Positions 12,444 through 26,467 of a DNA stretch of 64,000 bases are shown here, piece by piece; positions within the stretch are counted from its first letter, which is position 1; each line of letters begins with the position of its first letter. Where the stretch lies: positions 8,421,539 to 8,485,538 of the forward strand of contig NC_087190.1 of the NCBI RefSeq assembly GCF_035594125.1, given 5' to 3'. The stretch comes from Scylla paramamosain (taxonomy: Eukaryota > Arthropoda > Malacostraca > Decapoda > Portunidae). The position numbers were made by a program, and so were the translations under genes. The notes below the pieces were generated by a model, which worked only from the letters and a program-made list of their open reading frames with translations, searched no databases and was not told where the DNA came from.

Positions 12444-12707
12444 TTAAAACCAATTCCTTCCTGTTTCCTTTTTGAACATCAAGTTTTCAGGCTCAAGCCT
12501 GAAAACTTGATGTTCTATTTTTCTTCTTCTATCATGGTTACAGATTCTAAGAATTTTCCTTATGTTCCCCTTGTTATAACCCATATACCGCTTAAAGACT
12601 TCTCTCAGGTCCACTCTTAACCTACGTCTCTCTAAAGAATGTAAATTTAACAGCTTGAATCTCGCTTCGTAAGGAATACTCCTCATCCCCTGTATCCTTT
12701 TAGTCAT
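12444..12707 (-). pseudogene. Retrotransposon RT C-terminal fragment, copy 1
   Basis: The open minus-strand stretch contains MTKRIQGMRSIPYE, LLNLHSLERRRLRVDL, FKRYMGYNKGNIRKIL and GRNWF, the usual C-terminal region after the RT thumb in CR1-like ORF2 proteins. In a different frame, beyond the stop at its end, VVDDWNGLSNQ and DGDDRWKY continue to the tail (about 12440-12262). Between NHDR and FKKE the peptide departs from copy 2 because a perfect inverted repeat (12474-12515) has replaced the original bases. Upstream, the HIDYAVQFWSPHH region is out of frame or missing bases. This is a decayed fragment with no function inferred. Confidence 0.78.
12474..12515. repeat. Perfect 19-bp inverted repeat with 4-nt loop
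   Basis: Left arm 12474-12492 (GAACATCAAGTTTTCAGGC), loop TCAA 12493-12496, and right arm 12497-12515, which is the exact reverse complement of the left arm. Copy 2 has only the left arm (near 54280-54298), followed by unrelated GTTTTTCTTGTTC. The right arm therefore arose in this copy after the two diverged. Confidence 0.93.
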
Positions 12708-12936
12708 TCTCCTTTGAAGTGATTCTAATAGACCTTTATCCTTCCTGTGATGTGGTGACCAGAATAGGACAGCGTAGTCTGACGAGCGCTAAATGTAACT
12801 TTAATATTACTTCGGGAGTTTTACTTTTAGCACTCTTGAAAATGAATCATAATACACTATTTGCTTTGTTTCTGGCCTCTTTGCATTGCTTTCTTAGACG
12901 GAGTTCAAAGCTAACTTTAAATCTCAAATCTTTTTC

Positions 12937-13280
12937 TTACCCTGTACCTACCAGAACTTGGTTGTTCATTGTGTAACTACTGTGTGGTTTTCTTCTACTT
13001 ACGCTAAGTGCTTTGCATTTGTTAATATTAAACTGCATTTGCCATCTGTCTGTCCATTCGTTCATCCTATCCAAATCTGCCTGCAAGGCGATGGTATGCG
13101 ATTCTGACCTAATTAGTCTACATACTCTCGTGTCATCCGCAAAATTACTAACAGCACTACTAATTCCACTATCCAAGTCACTGACATATATTACAAACAA
13201 CATCGCCCTTAATACTAATAATCCCTTTGTCCCCCCACTAATTACTTGACCACACTCGGATTTAGAGCCGTTTATTACAA
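12937..13280 (-). pseudogene. Retrotransposon RT palm fragment, copy 1
   Basis: The minus-strand reading shows NGSKSECGQVISGGTKG, the counterpart of the RT SGVPQGSVLGP block. MLFVIYVSDLDSGIS and NFADDTRVCRLI follow, the last carrying the FADD catalytic pair, then LNEWTDRWQMQFNINKCK and the KALSVS block. The frame ends at a stop after VLVGTG, at the same place as in copy 2. The preceding catalytic block (YxDFSKAFD) is deleted from this copy, so the domain is broken. The assignment to a CR1/Jockey-type RT is secure; the host function is nil. Confidence 0.85.
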
Positions 13281-13909
13281 CACTGTCGCCTGCCGCTTGG
13301 CCATGACCTTATCCAGATTACTTATAAGCTTTTTCCAATTCTGAAATATTCTGGAATATATTTCATCTGGTCCTGGTGACTTGAACTTTTCAGCTTATCT
13401 ATCTATTGTTCCACTATCTCTTTAGTTATGGTAATATCTGTCAGCTTCTCATTCTCTTCTACTCTAAATATCTTCTCACTATTCGGCAAATTCTGCATGT
13501 TTTCCTGGGCAAAGACAGTTAAAAAAACACTCGTTTACAATTTTACTAATCTCCTCTGAACAACTAAGCAGGTCCCATTCTGCTGTCTTTAAAGAACTAT
13601 TGTTTCTCTATTCTCTTGTCTTATATGCTTGATAAAATCCCTTGGGGTCCATCTTCGCTTTACTGGCTACCTTTAATTCATAACTATTTTTAGCTTTCCT
13701 TGTTAAACTCCTGACTTTTCTAATTCATTATATTATGGCCTTAAAACCACTTCCCCTGTCTTTAATCTCATATATACTTCTCTTTCGCCCTATGTAGTGT
13801 TTTAACCTCAGTCATCCATTTAGAGCCATTTTTCTGTGATCTTATTCTTCTGTAAGGGATGTTCCCTAACTGTCCTGAATGTAATTTATCAACGAAATAT
13901 TTATTTCGC
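13281..13909 (-). pseudogene. 5' part of retroelement ORF2, linker and RT start, copy 1
   Basis: On the minus strand, a KSPGPDEIY-type block (about 13362-13400) marks the start of the RT domain. Upstream, in changing frames, come pieces such as AQENMQ and KYFVDKLHSG near the truncated 5' end at about 13909. Stops and frameshifts are frequent. The ~410-bp deletion junction lies at about 13313-13320, where CTTATCCA joins GATTACTTATAA. Confidence 0.7.
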
Positions 13910-16799
13910 TTCTCCATAAAGGGTGTTTTGCTTGGGTTTTAGCGTTTCTGTATATAAGAACCTATAAAACACGTTTTTAGTAATGTTGTTTTGTATTCCT
14001 TTATAGAGCGTTTTCCATGCTCTTTTTTTAGCGTTTTGGTGTCTAACACGTTTAAAAACACTGAAAAGACACGTTGATGATAATGTCGTTTCGTTTCCCG
14101 ATAAAGGGGGCTTCCAATGCATTTTGACTTTTGGTACTTAACAATATGAAAAAAAGTTTAAGTAAAAGTTTTCGGTAGAGTTGTTTTTCCATATAAAGTG
14201 AGTTTTGGTACCTAAAAAGCTCAAAATCTCTCATAATACACTTTTCTCGTAATGTCCTTTCTTTTCTCCATGTAGGATGCTTTGCGTGTAATTTGGCATT
14301 TTTATACTTAACAAGCACAAAAACAATCAAAATACAAGTCTTTGGTAATGTTATTCTGTTTCTCCGTAAAGGTTGTTTTGCATGTGTTTCAGCGATTTCG
14401 GACATAAGAAGGTCAAAAACACTCTAAAGATACTTTCTTGGTAATGTTATTTTATATTGTCAAATAGGGAGCTTTCAATGCTTTTAAGCATTTTGATTCC
14501 TAACACTCAAGTAAACACTCAAAAGACACGTTTCCTGTAATATAGTTTTGCTTCTTCATATAGGGATTTGCATGCATTATGATGTTTTGCTACATAATAT
14601 GAGAAACGCTCAAAATAAAGGTTTTAGGTAATGTTGTTCTTTTTGTCTATATAGGGTGCTATTTATGCATTTTAGCGTTTTGGTACTTAAGAAGCTCAAA
14701 AACACTAATAAAATTTTTTCTCCTAATGTCTTTCTATTTCCCCATATAGGATGCTTCGTATGTATTTTGACGTTTTGGTACATAACAAGGTAAAAAAAAA
14801 AACAAACATAAAAACACGTTTTTGGTGATGTTCTGTTTCTCTATTAAGAAATTTTCATTCAAGCGGTTTAGTGTTTGGTACCTAAGAGACTCAAAACACT
14901 GACAATGCACATTTCTCGTAATGTCCTATCGTTTCCCCATACAGGGTGCTTTACATGCATTTTTAATATGATGTACGTAACAGACTCAAAAAGACTCAAA
15001 ATACACGTTTTTGGTAAGGTTTTTCTATTTGGTAAGGTTATTCGTGTTTGTTGCACGTGTTTTAGCGTTTTGGTACGTAAAAAGTTTAAAACACTTAAAA
15101 GACATGCTTATTATTTTGCATTTCTATATAAGGTGCTTTCCATGCTATTTAACATTTATGTGAAAAACACATAAAAACATATTTCCTACATTATTGTTAA
15201 ATTTTCTCGTATAGCGAGCAAGCATTATGGTGTTTTGCTACCTGACAATGTGAAAAACATTCAAATTACACGATTTTGGTAATTTGTTTCTCTTCCTCCA
15301 TACAGTGTGCTACTCAATTATTTTAGCGTTTTGGTACCTAAGAAGCTAGAAAAAAAACCTCATAATACACGTTTTTTGTTATGTCCTTTCGTTTCCTCAT
15401 ATAGGGTCTTTTTGGTGCTTTGGTACCTAACAGGGTGTTTGCATGTATTTTGACATTTTAGTTCGTAAGAACCAAAAAAAAAAACACTCTAAAGACACGT
15501 TTTAGTAAAGTTGTTTTGTATTCCCCTATACGGTGATTTCGTTGCTTCTTACTGATTTGGTGCCTAACACGCTCAAAAAATAACAAAAGACAAGTTTCTA
15601 GTGATTTCGTTTCATTTCTTCATATAGGTTGCTTTACATGCATGTTGGCGTTTTGGTAATTATCAATGTAAAAAAAATACACGTTTTTGGTAAGTTTGTT
15701 CTTTTTCTTCAGAGGACTATTGAAGCTTTTTACTGATTTGGTACTTAAAAAAGTAATAAAAAACAAGATAACATAACAAACGTTTCTTGTAATGTCATTT
15801 CATTTCCATATGCAGGGTGTTTTGTTTGATGATAGGCGATTTTGTACATAATACGCTCAAAGACACTCAAAATACACGTTTTTGGTAAATGTATTCTGTT
15901 TCTCTATATAGGGTATTTTCATGCGTTTTTAATGTCGTTTCATATATCTATTTCTCCATATAGGGTGTTATTCATGCGTTTTACTCTTTTGATACTAAGG
16001 TCAAAAACACTCATAATACACGTTTCTCGTAATGACTTCATTTTTCCCATATAGGGTATTTTCGATTCATTTAGGCGTTTTTTACGTAACAATCTTACAA
16101 AACATTCAAAATACTTGTTTTTGGTAATGTTATTCTGTTTCTCCATAAAGGATGTTTTCTGTTTTTTTTTTTTTTTTATCGTTTTGGTAAGTAGGACACT
16201 CAAAAGAAACGTTTTCTTAATGTTGTTTTGTATTCCCATATCAGGTGATTTGTATGCTTTTTAGCATTTTTTGTGCCTAACACGATGAACACATTTTAGA
16301 TACGTTTCTGAAATCTCGTTTCCTTTTTCCAAATAGGGGGATTTACATGCATTATGGCGTTTTGATTCATAACAATGTGAAAACACTGAAAATTTATGTT
16401 TTTGGTAATGTTATTTCATTTAGAGTGTTATTCATGCATTTTAGCGACTTCGTACCTAATAAGTAAAAAAAAAAACACCAATAGTACACATTTTAGTAAC
16501 TTTTCATTTTCCCATTTAAGATATTATATATGCATTTTGGCGTTTTTCTACTTAACTAACTCAGAAACACTCGAAATATTTGTTTTTGATATTATTTCTC
16601 CATGTTTTTTTTTCATGCGATTTGGCGTTTCGGTACGTAAGAAAGTCAAAAATAATGAAAACACACGTTTATGGTAAAGTTGTTTTGTTTTCCTTTATAG
16701 GGTGCTTTCCATGCTTTTTAGCGTTTTGGTGCCTAGCACGCCAATAAACATTCAAAAGGCACTTTTCTGGAAATCGCGTTTCCTTTCCTCATATAGGGT
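13910..16799 (+). repeat. Irregular satellite array, plus orientation
   Basis: Degenerate monomers without the 1.1 kb order. The stretch matches 56115-59138 monomer by monomer. Differences include one whole monomer (~107 bp) missing here at about 15950 relative to about 58190-58297, and about 22 bp (TGCTAATCATGTGTTTTTGA-like) missing near 14180 relative to about 56402-56423. No gene is seen. Confidence 0.83.
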
Positions 16800-17261
16800 A
16801 CAAAAACATGTTTTAGTAGTGTTTTCGAAAACGCCAAAGTGCATGCAAATTAAGCTATACGGGAGAAACAAACAAAAACGTGTCTTTTGAATGTTTTCAG
16901 CTGTTTACGTACCAAAACACTAAAATGCATGGAAAAGAAACTTCATGGAGAAACAAAATATTATTGCCAAAAACGTGTATTTTGAATGTTTTTAAGCTTA
17001 TTACGTACCAATACGCAAAAAATCATCCATTTAATTTTATTTCGGTGCTTTTCAATGTTAGCACCAAAACTCTAAAGAGCATGGAAGACACTCTATATAG
17101 AAATCAAAACAACATTATCAAAATGGTGTCTTTTGAGTGTTTTTGAGCTTCTTACGTTCCAAAATGCTAAGACGATAAATAGCCTTTATCGGGAGACATT
17201 ACCAAAAACGTATGATTTAAGCGTTTTCCAGCTTTTTAGAAAAGAAAACTCCTAAATATAT
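16800..17261 (-). repeat. Inverted satellite island, copy 1
   Basis: Monomers flip to reverse-complement orientation (GCCAAAGTGCATGCAAA, GTACCAAAACACTAAAATGC, CCAAAAACGTGTATTTTG) for about 460 bp, then return to plus orientation at TACTAATCACGTGTTTCAG. The flip starts directly after CATATAGGGTA. The same island with the same junctions is at about 59139-59601. Confidence 0.8.
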
Positions 17262-19640
<2,379 letters not shown>

Positions 19641-22600
19641 ATTTGTGGGTTTTAGCTTTTTGGTACTTAAAGAACTAAAAAACACTCATAATACATATTT
19701 CTCGTAATGTCCTTTCGTTTCCCAAACATAAGGTTCTTTGCATGTATTTAAGCGTTTTTATAGATAACATGATCAAAAACACTCAAAATACATGTTTTTG
19801 GTAATGTTATTCTGTTTGTCCATAAAAGGTGTTTTACATGCGTTTTAGCGTTTTGGTATGTAATGAGCTAAAAAACACCTAAAGGCAAGTTCTTGGTAAA
19901 AGCTGGTTTTATTCCCATGTAATGTGATTACCCTGCTTTTTAGTGGTTTATTGCCTAACACGCTCAAAAACACTCGAAAGACATTTTCTGGTAATATTAT
20001 TTTTTTCCCACATAAAGCTAGTTTCGCATGGAATTTGGGGTTTTGGTAACTAAGAATGTGAAAAACACTCAAAATACAGGCATTTAGTAAGGTTGTTCTG
20101 TTTCTTAACTAAAAGTGTTATTGATGAGCTTCAGCATTTTGGTATGTAAGAAACTTCTCTAATACACACATTTGGTAAGGTAGTTCTATTTCTCAATTAA
20201 AAGAGTTATTCATGAGTTTCAGGATTTCGGTATGTAAGAAACTTCTTTATGTACACGAGTTTTTGAGTTTTTTGCCTTGCGGTTCTTGTGAAACTATAAA
20301 ACACTCATTATACACGTTTCTCGTAATGTCCTTTTCTTTCCTAATATAGAGTGCGTTTCATCCATTTTAGAATATTTTTGTAGGTAACAAGCTCAAAAAC
20401 ACATCAAAATATATCTTTTTGGTCATGTTATTCTATTTCTTCATATTGGTTGGTTTGCATCCGTTTTAGCGTTTATCTACGTAAATCACTGAAAAGACAC
20501 GTTTTCAGTTATATTGTTGAAATTACTGAAAAAAAAAACACTCAAAAGACAGGTTTCTGGTAAAGTCGAGTAATTTCTCCATATAAGTGGCTTTGCATGC
20601 ATTTCAGGGTTTGGTAAATAACTCCGGAGAAAAGCTAAAGTTATTTTTTTTATAATGATTTTTTTTTACAAAATTTCCCTGAATTTTTCCAGAATTTTGG
20701 TATCTCGGTACCTATGAAGATGAATAACAATTTTTTTTCTCTAAAAAGTGTTATTTGTTAGTTTTAGCTTTTTGGTACTTAAGGAACTTAAAAACACTCA
20801 TAATACACGATTTTCGTAATGTCCTTTTCTTATACAAACATAGGGTTCTTTACATGTATTTAAGCGTTTTTATAGGTAACATGATCAAAAACACTCAAAA
20901 TACATATTTTTGGTAATGTTATTCTGTTTCTCCATAAAGGGTGTTTTTCATGCGTTTTAACGTTTTGGTATGTAAGGAGTTAAAAACACTTAGAGGCAAG
21001 TTCTTCGTAAAAGTTCGATTTTATTTCCAAGTAATGTGATTGTTCTGCTTTTTAGTGCTTTGTTGCATATCATGCTCAAAAACACTCAAAAGACCTTTTT
21101 TGGTAATGTCATTTTTTTCCCACATAAAGCTAGTTTCGCATGTAATTTGGCAATTTCGTAGCTAAGAATGTGAAAAAAACACTCAAAATACACAATTTGG
21201 TAGGGTAGTTCTATTTCTCGATTAAAAGTGTAATTCATGCATTTCATCATTTTGGTATGTAAGAAAATTCTCAATATACACGAGTTTTTGCGTTTATTGC
21301 CTTGTGGTTTTTGTGAAACTATAAAACACTCATTATACACGTTTCTTGTAATGTTCTTTTGTTTCCTAATATAGTGTGTTTTCCATCCATTTTTGTATTT
21401 TTTGTAGGTAACAAGCTTAAAAACATAAAAAATATATCTTTTTGGTAATGTTATTCCATTTCTTCATATTGGTTGGTTTGCATCCGTTTTAGCGTTTTTC
21501 TTCGTAAATCTCTGAAAAGACTCGTTTTCTGTAATATTGTTGAAATTGCTTATGGTACAGGTTTCTGGTAAAGTCGAGTAATTTTCCCATATAAGTGGCT
21601 TTGCATGCACTTCAGGGTTTGGTACATAACTCCGGAAAAAAGCTAAAATTATTTTTTTTTATAATTTTTTTCTTTACCTAATTTCACTGAATTTTGCCAG
21701 AATTCTGGCATCTCGGTACCTATGAAGATGAATAAGAAAAAAAAAAAATTGTATTCATTTATTTATTTTTTCTTTATAAAGAGTGTTATTTGTGTGTTTT
21801 AGCTTTTTGGTACTTAAGGAACCTAAAAACTCTCATATTACACAGTTTTCGTAATATCCTTTCGTTTCACAAACATAGGGTTCTTTGCATGTATTTAAGC
21901 GTTTTTATAGGTAACATGATCAAAAACACTTAAAATTCAAGTTTTTGGTAATGTTATTTTGTTTCTCCATAAAGGGTGTTTTGCATGCGTTTTAGTGTTT
22001 TGTTATGTAAGGAGTTAAAATCACTTAAAGGCATGTTTTTGGTAAAACTTGGTTTTATTCCCATGTAATGTGATTGTTCTGCTTTTTAGTGCTTTGTTGC
22101 ATATCACGCTCTAAAATACTCAAAAGACACTTTTCTGGTAATGTGACTATTTCCCACATAAAACTAGTTTCGCTTGTAATTTCGGATTTTCGTAACAAAG
22201 AATGTGAAAAACACTCAAAATACTCACATTTGGAAAGATAGTTCTGTTTCTCAATTAAAAGTCTTATTCATGAGTTTCAGCATTTTGGAATGTAAGAAAC
22301 ATCTTTATGTACACGAGTTTTTGCGTTTTTTGCCTTGTGGTTCTTGTGAAACTATAAAACACTTATTATACACGTTTCTCGTAATGTCCTTTTGCTTCCC
22401 AATATATAGTGCTTTCCATCCATTTTCGCATTTTTTGTAGGTAACAATTTAAAAAACACTCAAAATATAGCTTTTTGGTAATGTTATTCTATTTCTTCAT
22501 TTTGGTTGGTTTGCATCCGTTTAAGCGTTTTTCTACGTAAAACACCGAAAAGACACGTTTTCAGTAATTGTGTTTTGGATTCCCGTATAGATTGACTTCC

Positions 22601-25600
22601 TTGGGTTTTATCGTGTTGGTTCCTAACATGCTGAAAAACACTCATAAGCCAGTTTTCTGGCAAAGAGGTTTAATTTCCTCATATGCATGCATGCACTTTA
22701 GGGGGTTTGGTACATAACAGTCCGAAAAAAAAGCTAAATTTAACTTTTTTGATAATGCTCTTATTTCATATAATTTCCTGAACTTTGCCCGAATTTTGGC
22801 ACCTCGTTACCTGTCAATATGAATAAGAATGAAAAAAAAATATCGTATTTTTTTATTTATTTATTTATTTTTTTCTCAATAAAGAGTGTAATTTGTGGCT
22901 TTTAAATTTTTCGTACTTAATGAACTTAAAAACACTCATAATACACGTTTCTCGTAATGTCCATTTCGTTTCCCAAAAATAGGGTTCTTTGCATGTATTT
23001 AAGCGTTTTTATTGGTAACATGATCAAAAACACTCAAAATACATGTTTTTGGTAATGTTATTCTGTTTCACCATAAAGTGTATTTTGTATGCGTTTTAGT
23101 GTTTTGGTATATAAGGAACTCCAAAACACTTAAAGGCAAGTTGTTATTAAAAATTGGTTTTAGTCCAATGTAATGTGATTGCCCTGCTTTTTAGTGCTTT
23201 ATTGCCTAACACGCTCAAAAACACTCAAAAGACATTTTCTGGTAATGTTATTTTTTTTTCCACATAGAGCTGGTTTCGCATGCAATTTGGGGTTTTGGTA
23301 AATAAGAATGTGAAAAGCACTTAAAATACACATATTTAGTAAGATTTTTCTCTTTTTCAATTAAGAGTGTTGTTCATGAGTTTCAGCATTTTGGTATGTA
23401 CGAAACTTCTTCACATACACTAGTTTGTGCATTTTTTGCCTTGTGGTTCTTTTGAACTATAAAACACTCATTATACACTTTTCTTGCAATGTCCCTTTCT
23501 TTCTCATTATAGAGTGCTTTGCATCAATTTTCGTGTTTTTTATAGGTAACAAGCTCAAAAACACTCAAAATATACCTTTTTGGTAATATTTTTTCTATTT
23601 TTTTTCAGTAATTTTGTTTTGAATTCCCATATAGAGTGAGCTCATTATTTATTGTTTTGGTGCCTAACATGCTGAACAACACTCAAAAGAGAGATTTCTG
23701 ATGAGGTCGTTTAATTTCCTCATATAGGAGGCTTTGCATGCACTTTAGGGTTTGGTACATAACAGTCCGAAAATAAAAGCTACAATTAACTTTTTTGATA
23801 ATATTCTTTTATTATATAATTGCCCTGAATTTTCACAGAATTTTGGCATCTCGGTACCTATGAAGATAAATAAAAAAAAATCCTATTTTTTTTTTTTTAT
23901 TTATTTATTTATTTTTTTCTCAAAAAAGAGTGTTATTTGTGGGATTTACATTTTTGGTACTTAAGGAACTTAAAAACACTCATAATACACGTTTCTCGTA
24001 ATGTCCTCTCGTTTCCCAAACATAAGGTTCTTTGCATGTATTTAAGCGTTTTTATAGATAACATGATCAAAAACACTCAATATACATGTTTTTGGTAATG
24101 TTATTATGTTTCTCCATAAAGTGTATTTTGCAGGCGTTTTAGTGTTTTAGTATATAAGGAGCTCAAAAACACTTAAAGGAAAGTTCTTGGTAAAAATTGG
24201 TTTCATTCGAATTTAATGTGATTCCCCTGCTTTTTAGTGCTTTATATCCTATCACGCTCAAAAACACTCAAAAGACACTTTTCTGGTAATGTCATTTTTT
24301 CCCACATAAATCTGGTTTCGCATGCAATTTCGGGTTTTGGTAACTAAGAATGTGAAAAGCTCTCAAAATACACGCATTTAGAAAGGTTGTTCTGTTTCTC
24401 AATTAAGAGTGTAATTCATGAGTTTCAGCATTTTGGTGTCTAGGAAATCTCTCCATATACGAGTACAAGAGTTTTTGCGTTGTTTGCTTTGTACATTATA
24501 CATTATACACTTTTCTTGCAATGTCCTTTTCTTTCCCAATATAGAGTGCTTTGCATCAATTTTCGCGTTTTTGTAGGTAAAGAGCTCAAAAACACTCAAA
24601 ATATATCTTTTTGGTAACGTTTTTCTATTTCTTGATATTGGTTGGTTTTCATCCGTTTTAACGTTTTTCTACGTAAAACACTGGGAAGACACGTTTTCAG
24701 TAACTTTGTTTTGGAATCCCATATAAAGTAAGTTCCTTATTATTTATCGTTTTGGTGCCTAACATGCTAAAAAAAACACACAAAACACAGATTTCTGGTA
24801 AGGTCGTTTAATTTTCTCATATTGGAGGCTTTGCATGCACTTTAGGGTTTCGTACATAGAAATCCGAAAAAAAAGCTGAAATTAACTTTTTTTGATAATA
24901 TTCATTGATCACATCATTGATCTGAATTTTCCCAGAATTTTGGCATCTCGGTACCTATGAAGATGAATAACAAAAAAAAAAAAATCCTTTTTATTTTATT
25001 TTTTTATTTTGTATTTTCTAAATAAAGAGTGTTATTTGTGGGTTTTAGCTTTTTGGTACTTAAGGAACTTATAAAAACACGTTATAATACTCGTTTCTCG
25101 TAATGTTCTTTTATTTCCCAAACATAATGTTCTTTGCATGATCAAAAACACTCAAAATACATGTTTTTGGTAATGTTATTCTGTTTCTCCATAAAGTTTG
25201 TTTTGCATGCGTTTTAGCTGTTTGGTTTATAAGGGGTTAAAAAACACTTAAAGGCAAATTCTTCGTAAAAGTTGGTTTTATTCCCATGTAAAGTGATTGT
25301 TCTGCTGTTTAGTGCTTTGTTGCATATCACGCTCAAAAACACTCAAAAGACACTTTTCTGGTAATGTCACTTTTTTCCCACATGAAGCTAATTTTCGCAT
25401 GTAATTTGGCATTTTCGTAACAAAGAATGTGAAAAACACTCAAAATACACAATTTGGTAAGGTAGTTCTGTTTATCGATTAAAAGTGTTATTGATCCATT
25501 TCATCATTTTGGTATGCAAAAATTTCTCTATATACATGAGTTTTTCCGTTTATTGCCTTGTGGTTCTTTTAAAACTATAAAACACTCATTATACACCTTT

Positions 25601-26467
25601 CTCGTAATGTACTTTTGTTTCCTAATATAGAGTGCTTTACATCCATTTTTGCATTTTTTGTAGGTAACAAGCTCAAAAACACTCAAAATATATATTTTTG
25701 GTAATGATATTCTATTTCTTCATATAGGATGGTTTGCATCCGCTTTAGCGTTTTTCTACGTAAAACACTGAAAAGACACGTTTTCAGTAATTTTGTTTTG
25801 GATTCACATGTTGTCTGATTTTCATATTATTTATCGTATTGGTGCCTAACATGCTGAAAAACACTGAAAAGACAGGTTTCTGGTAAAGTCGTTTAACTTC
25901 CCTATATTGGTGGCTTTGCATGCACTTTAGGTTTTCGTACATAACAATAAGAAAAAAAAAAGCTATAATTAACTTTCATGATAAAGTTCTTTTTTCCACA
26001 TAAATTCCCAGAATTTTGGCAGAATTTTGGGAATTCGGTATCTATGAAGATGAAAAACAAAAACAAAAACAAAAAAAAAATCCCATTTTTTTTTATTTAT
26101 TATTTTTTTTTTCTAAAAAGTGTTGTTTGTGGGTTTTAGCTTTTTGGTACTAAATGAACTTAAAAAAACACTCATAATACACGTTTCTCGTAATGTCATT
26201 TTGTTTTCCAAACATAAGGTTCTTTGCATGTATTTAAGCGTTTTTATAGATAACATGATCAAAAACACTCAAAATACATGTATTTGGTAATGTTATTCTG
26301 TTTCTCCATAAAATGTATTTTGCATGCGTTTTAGCATTTTGGTATGTAAGGACCTCAAAAACACTTAAAGGCAAGTTCTTGGTAAAATTTGGTTTTATTC
26401 CCATGTAATGTGATTTCCCTGGCTTTTAGTGCTTTATTGCGTAACACGCTCAAAAACACTAAAAAGA
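19641..26467 (+). repeat. Higher-order-repeat satellite array, second segment
   Basis: HOR landmarks (GGTACCTATGAAG position) begin at 20707, 21715, 22806 (GTTACCTGTCAAT variant), 23853, 24950 and 26037. The spacings are 1008, 1091, 1047, 1097 and 1087 bp. Units around 20.6 and 21.6 kb carry a shortened AACTCCGG variant instead of AACAGTCCG before the landmark. A segment is duplicated at about 20085-20250 (two successive ACATTTGGTAAGG.AGTTCT-type monomers). No gene is seen. Confidence 0.87.

Larger units (their letters stand above)
12241..13909 (-). mobile_element. Decayed CR1/Jockey-like non-LTR retrotransposon, copy 1
   Basis: This is the only non-satellite sequence in the first half of the window, and its base composition is more balanced. 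It reads on the minus strand. The 3' end is at 12241, where the tail is an 8-bp tandem repeat (TAAGAACA on the plus strand, 12243-12265). The 5' end is truncated at about 13909, in the linker between the expected endonuclease and RT domains. Reverse-transcriptase pieces are visible, but in several frames and with stops. Relative to copy 2 (54061-56114) it lacks about 410 bp, joining sequence equivalent to about 55119 directly to about 55531. The lost part holds RT blocks from the FKKE region through DFSKAFDKVPH, so this copy cannot encode a functional enzyme. No clear target-site duplication is seen. Confidence 0.88.

Noticed and set aside
12276..12620. Plus-strand 114-residue open frame over retroelement copy 1.
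   Set aside because: It is antisense to the retrotransposon fragments, which read on the minus strand with recognisable RT motifs.
13013..13249. Plus-strand frame beginning MHLLILNCICHL, and its twin at 54814-55050.
   Set aside because: It is antisense to the FADD-containing RT region. Conservation between the copies reflects DNA duplication.
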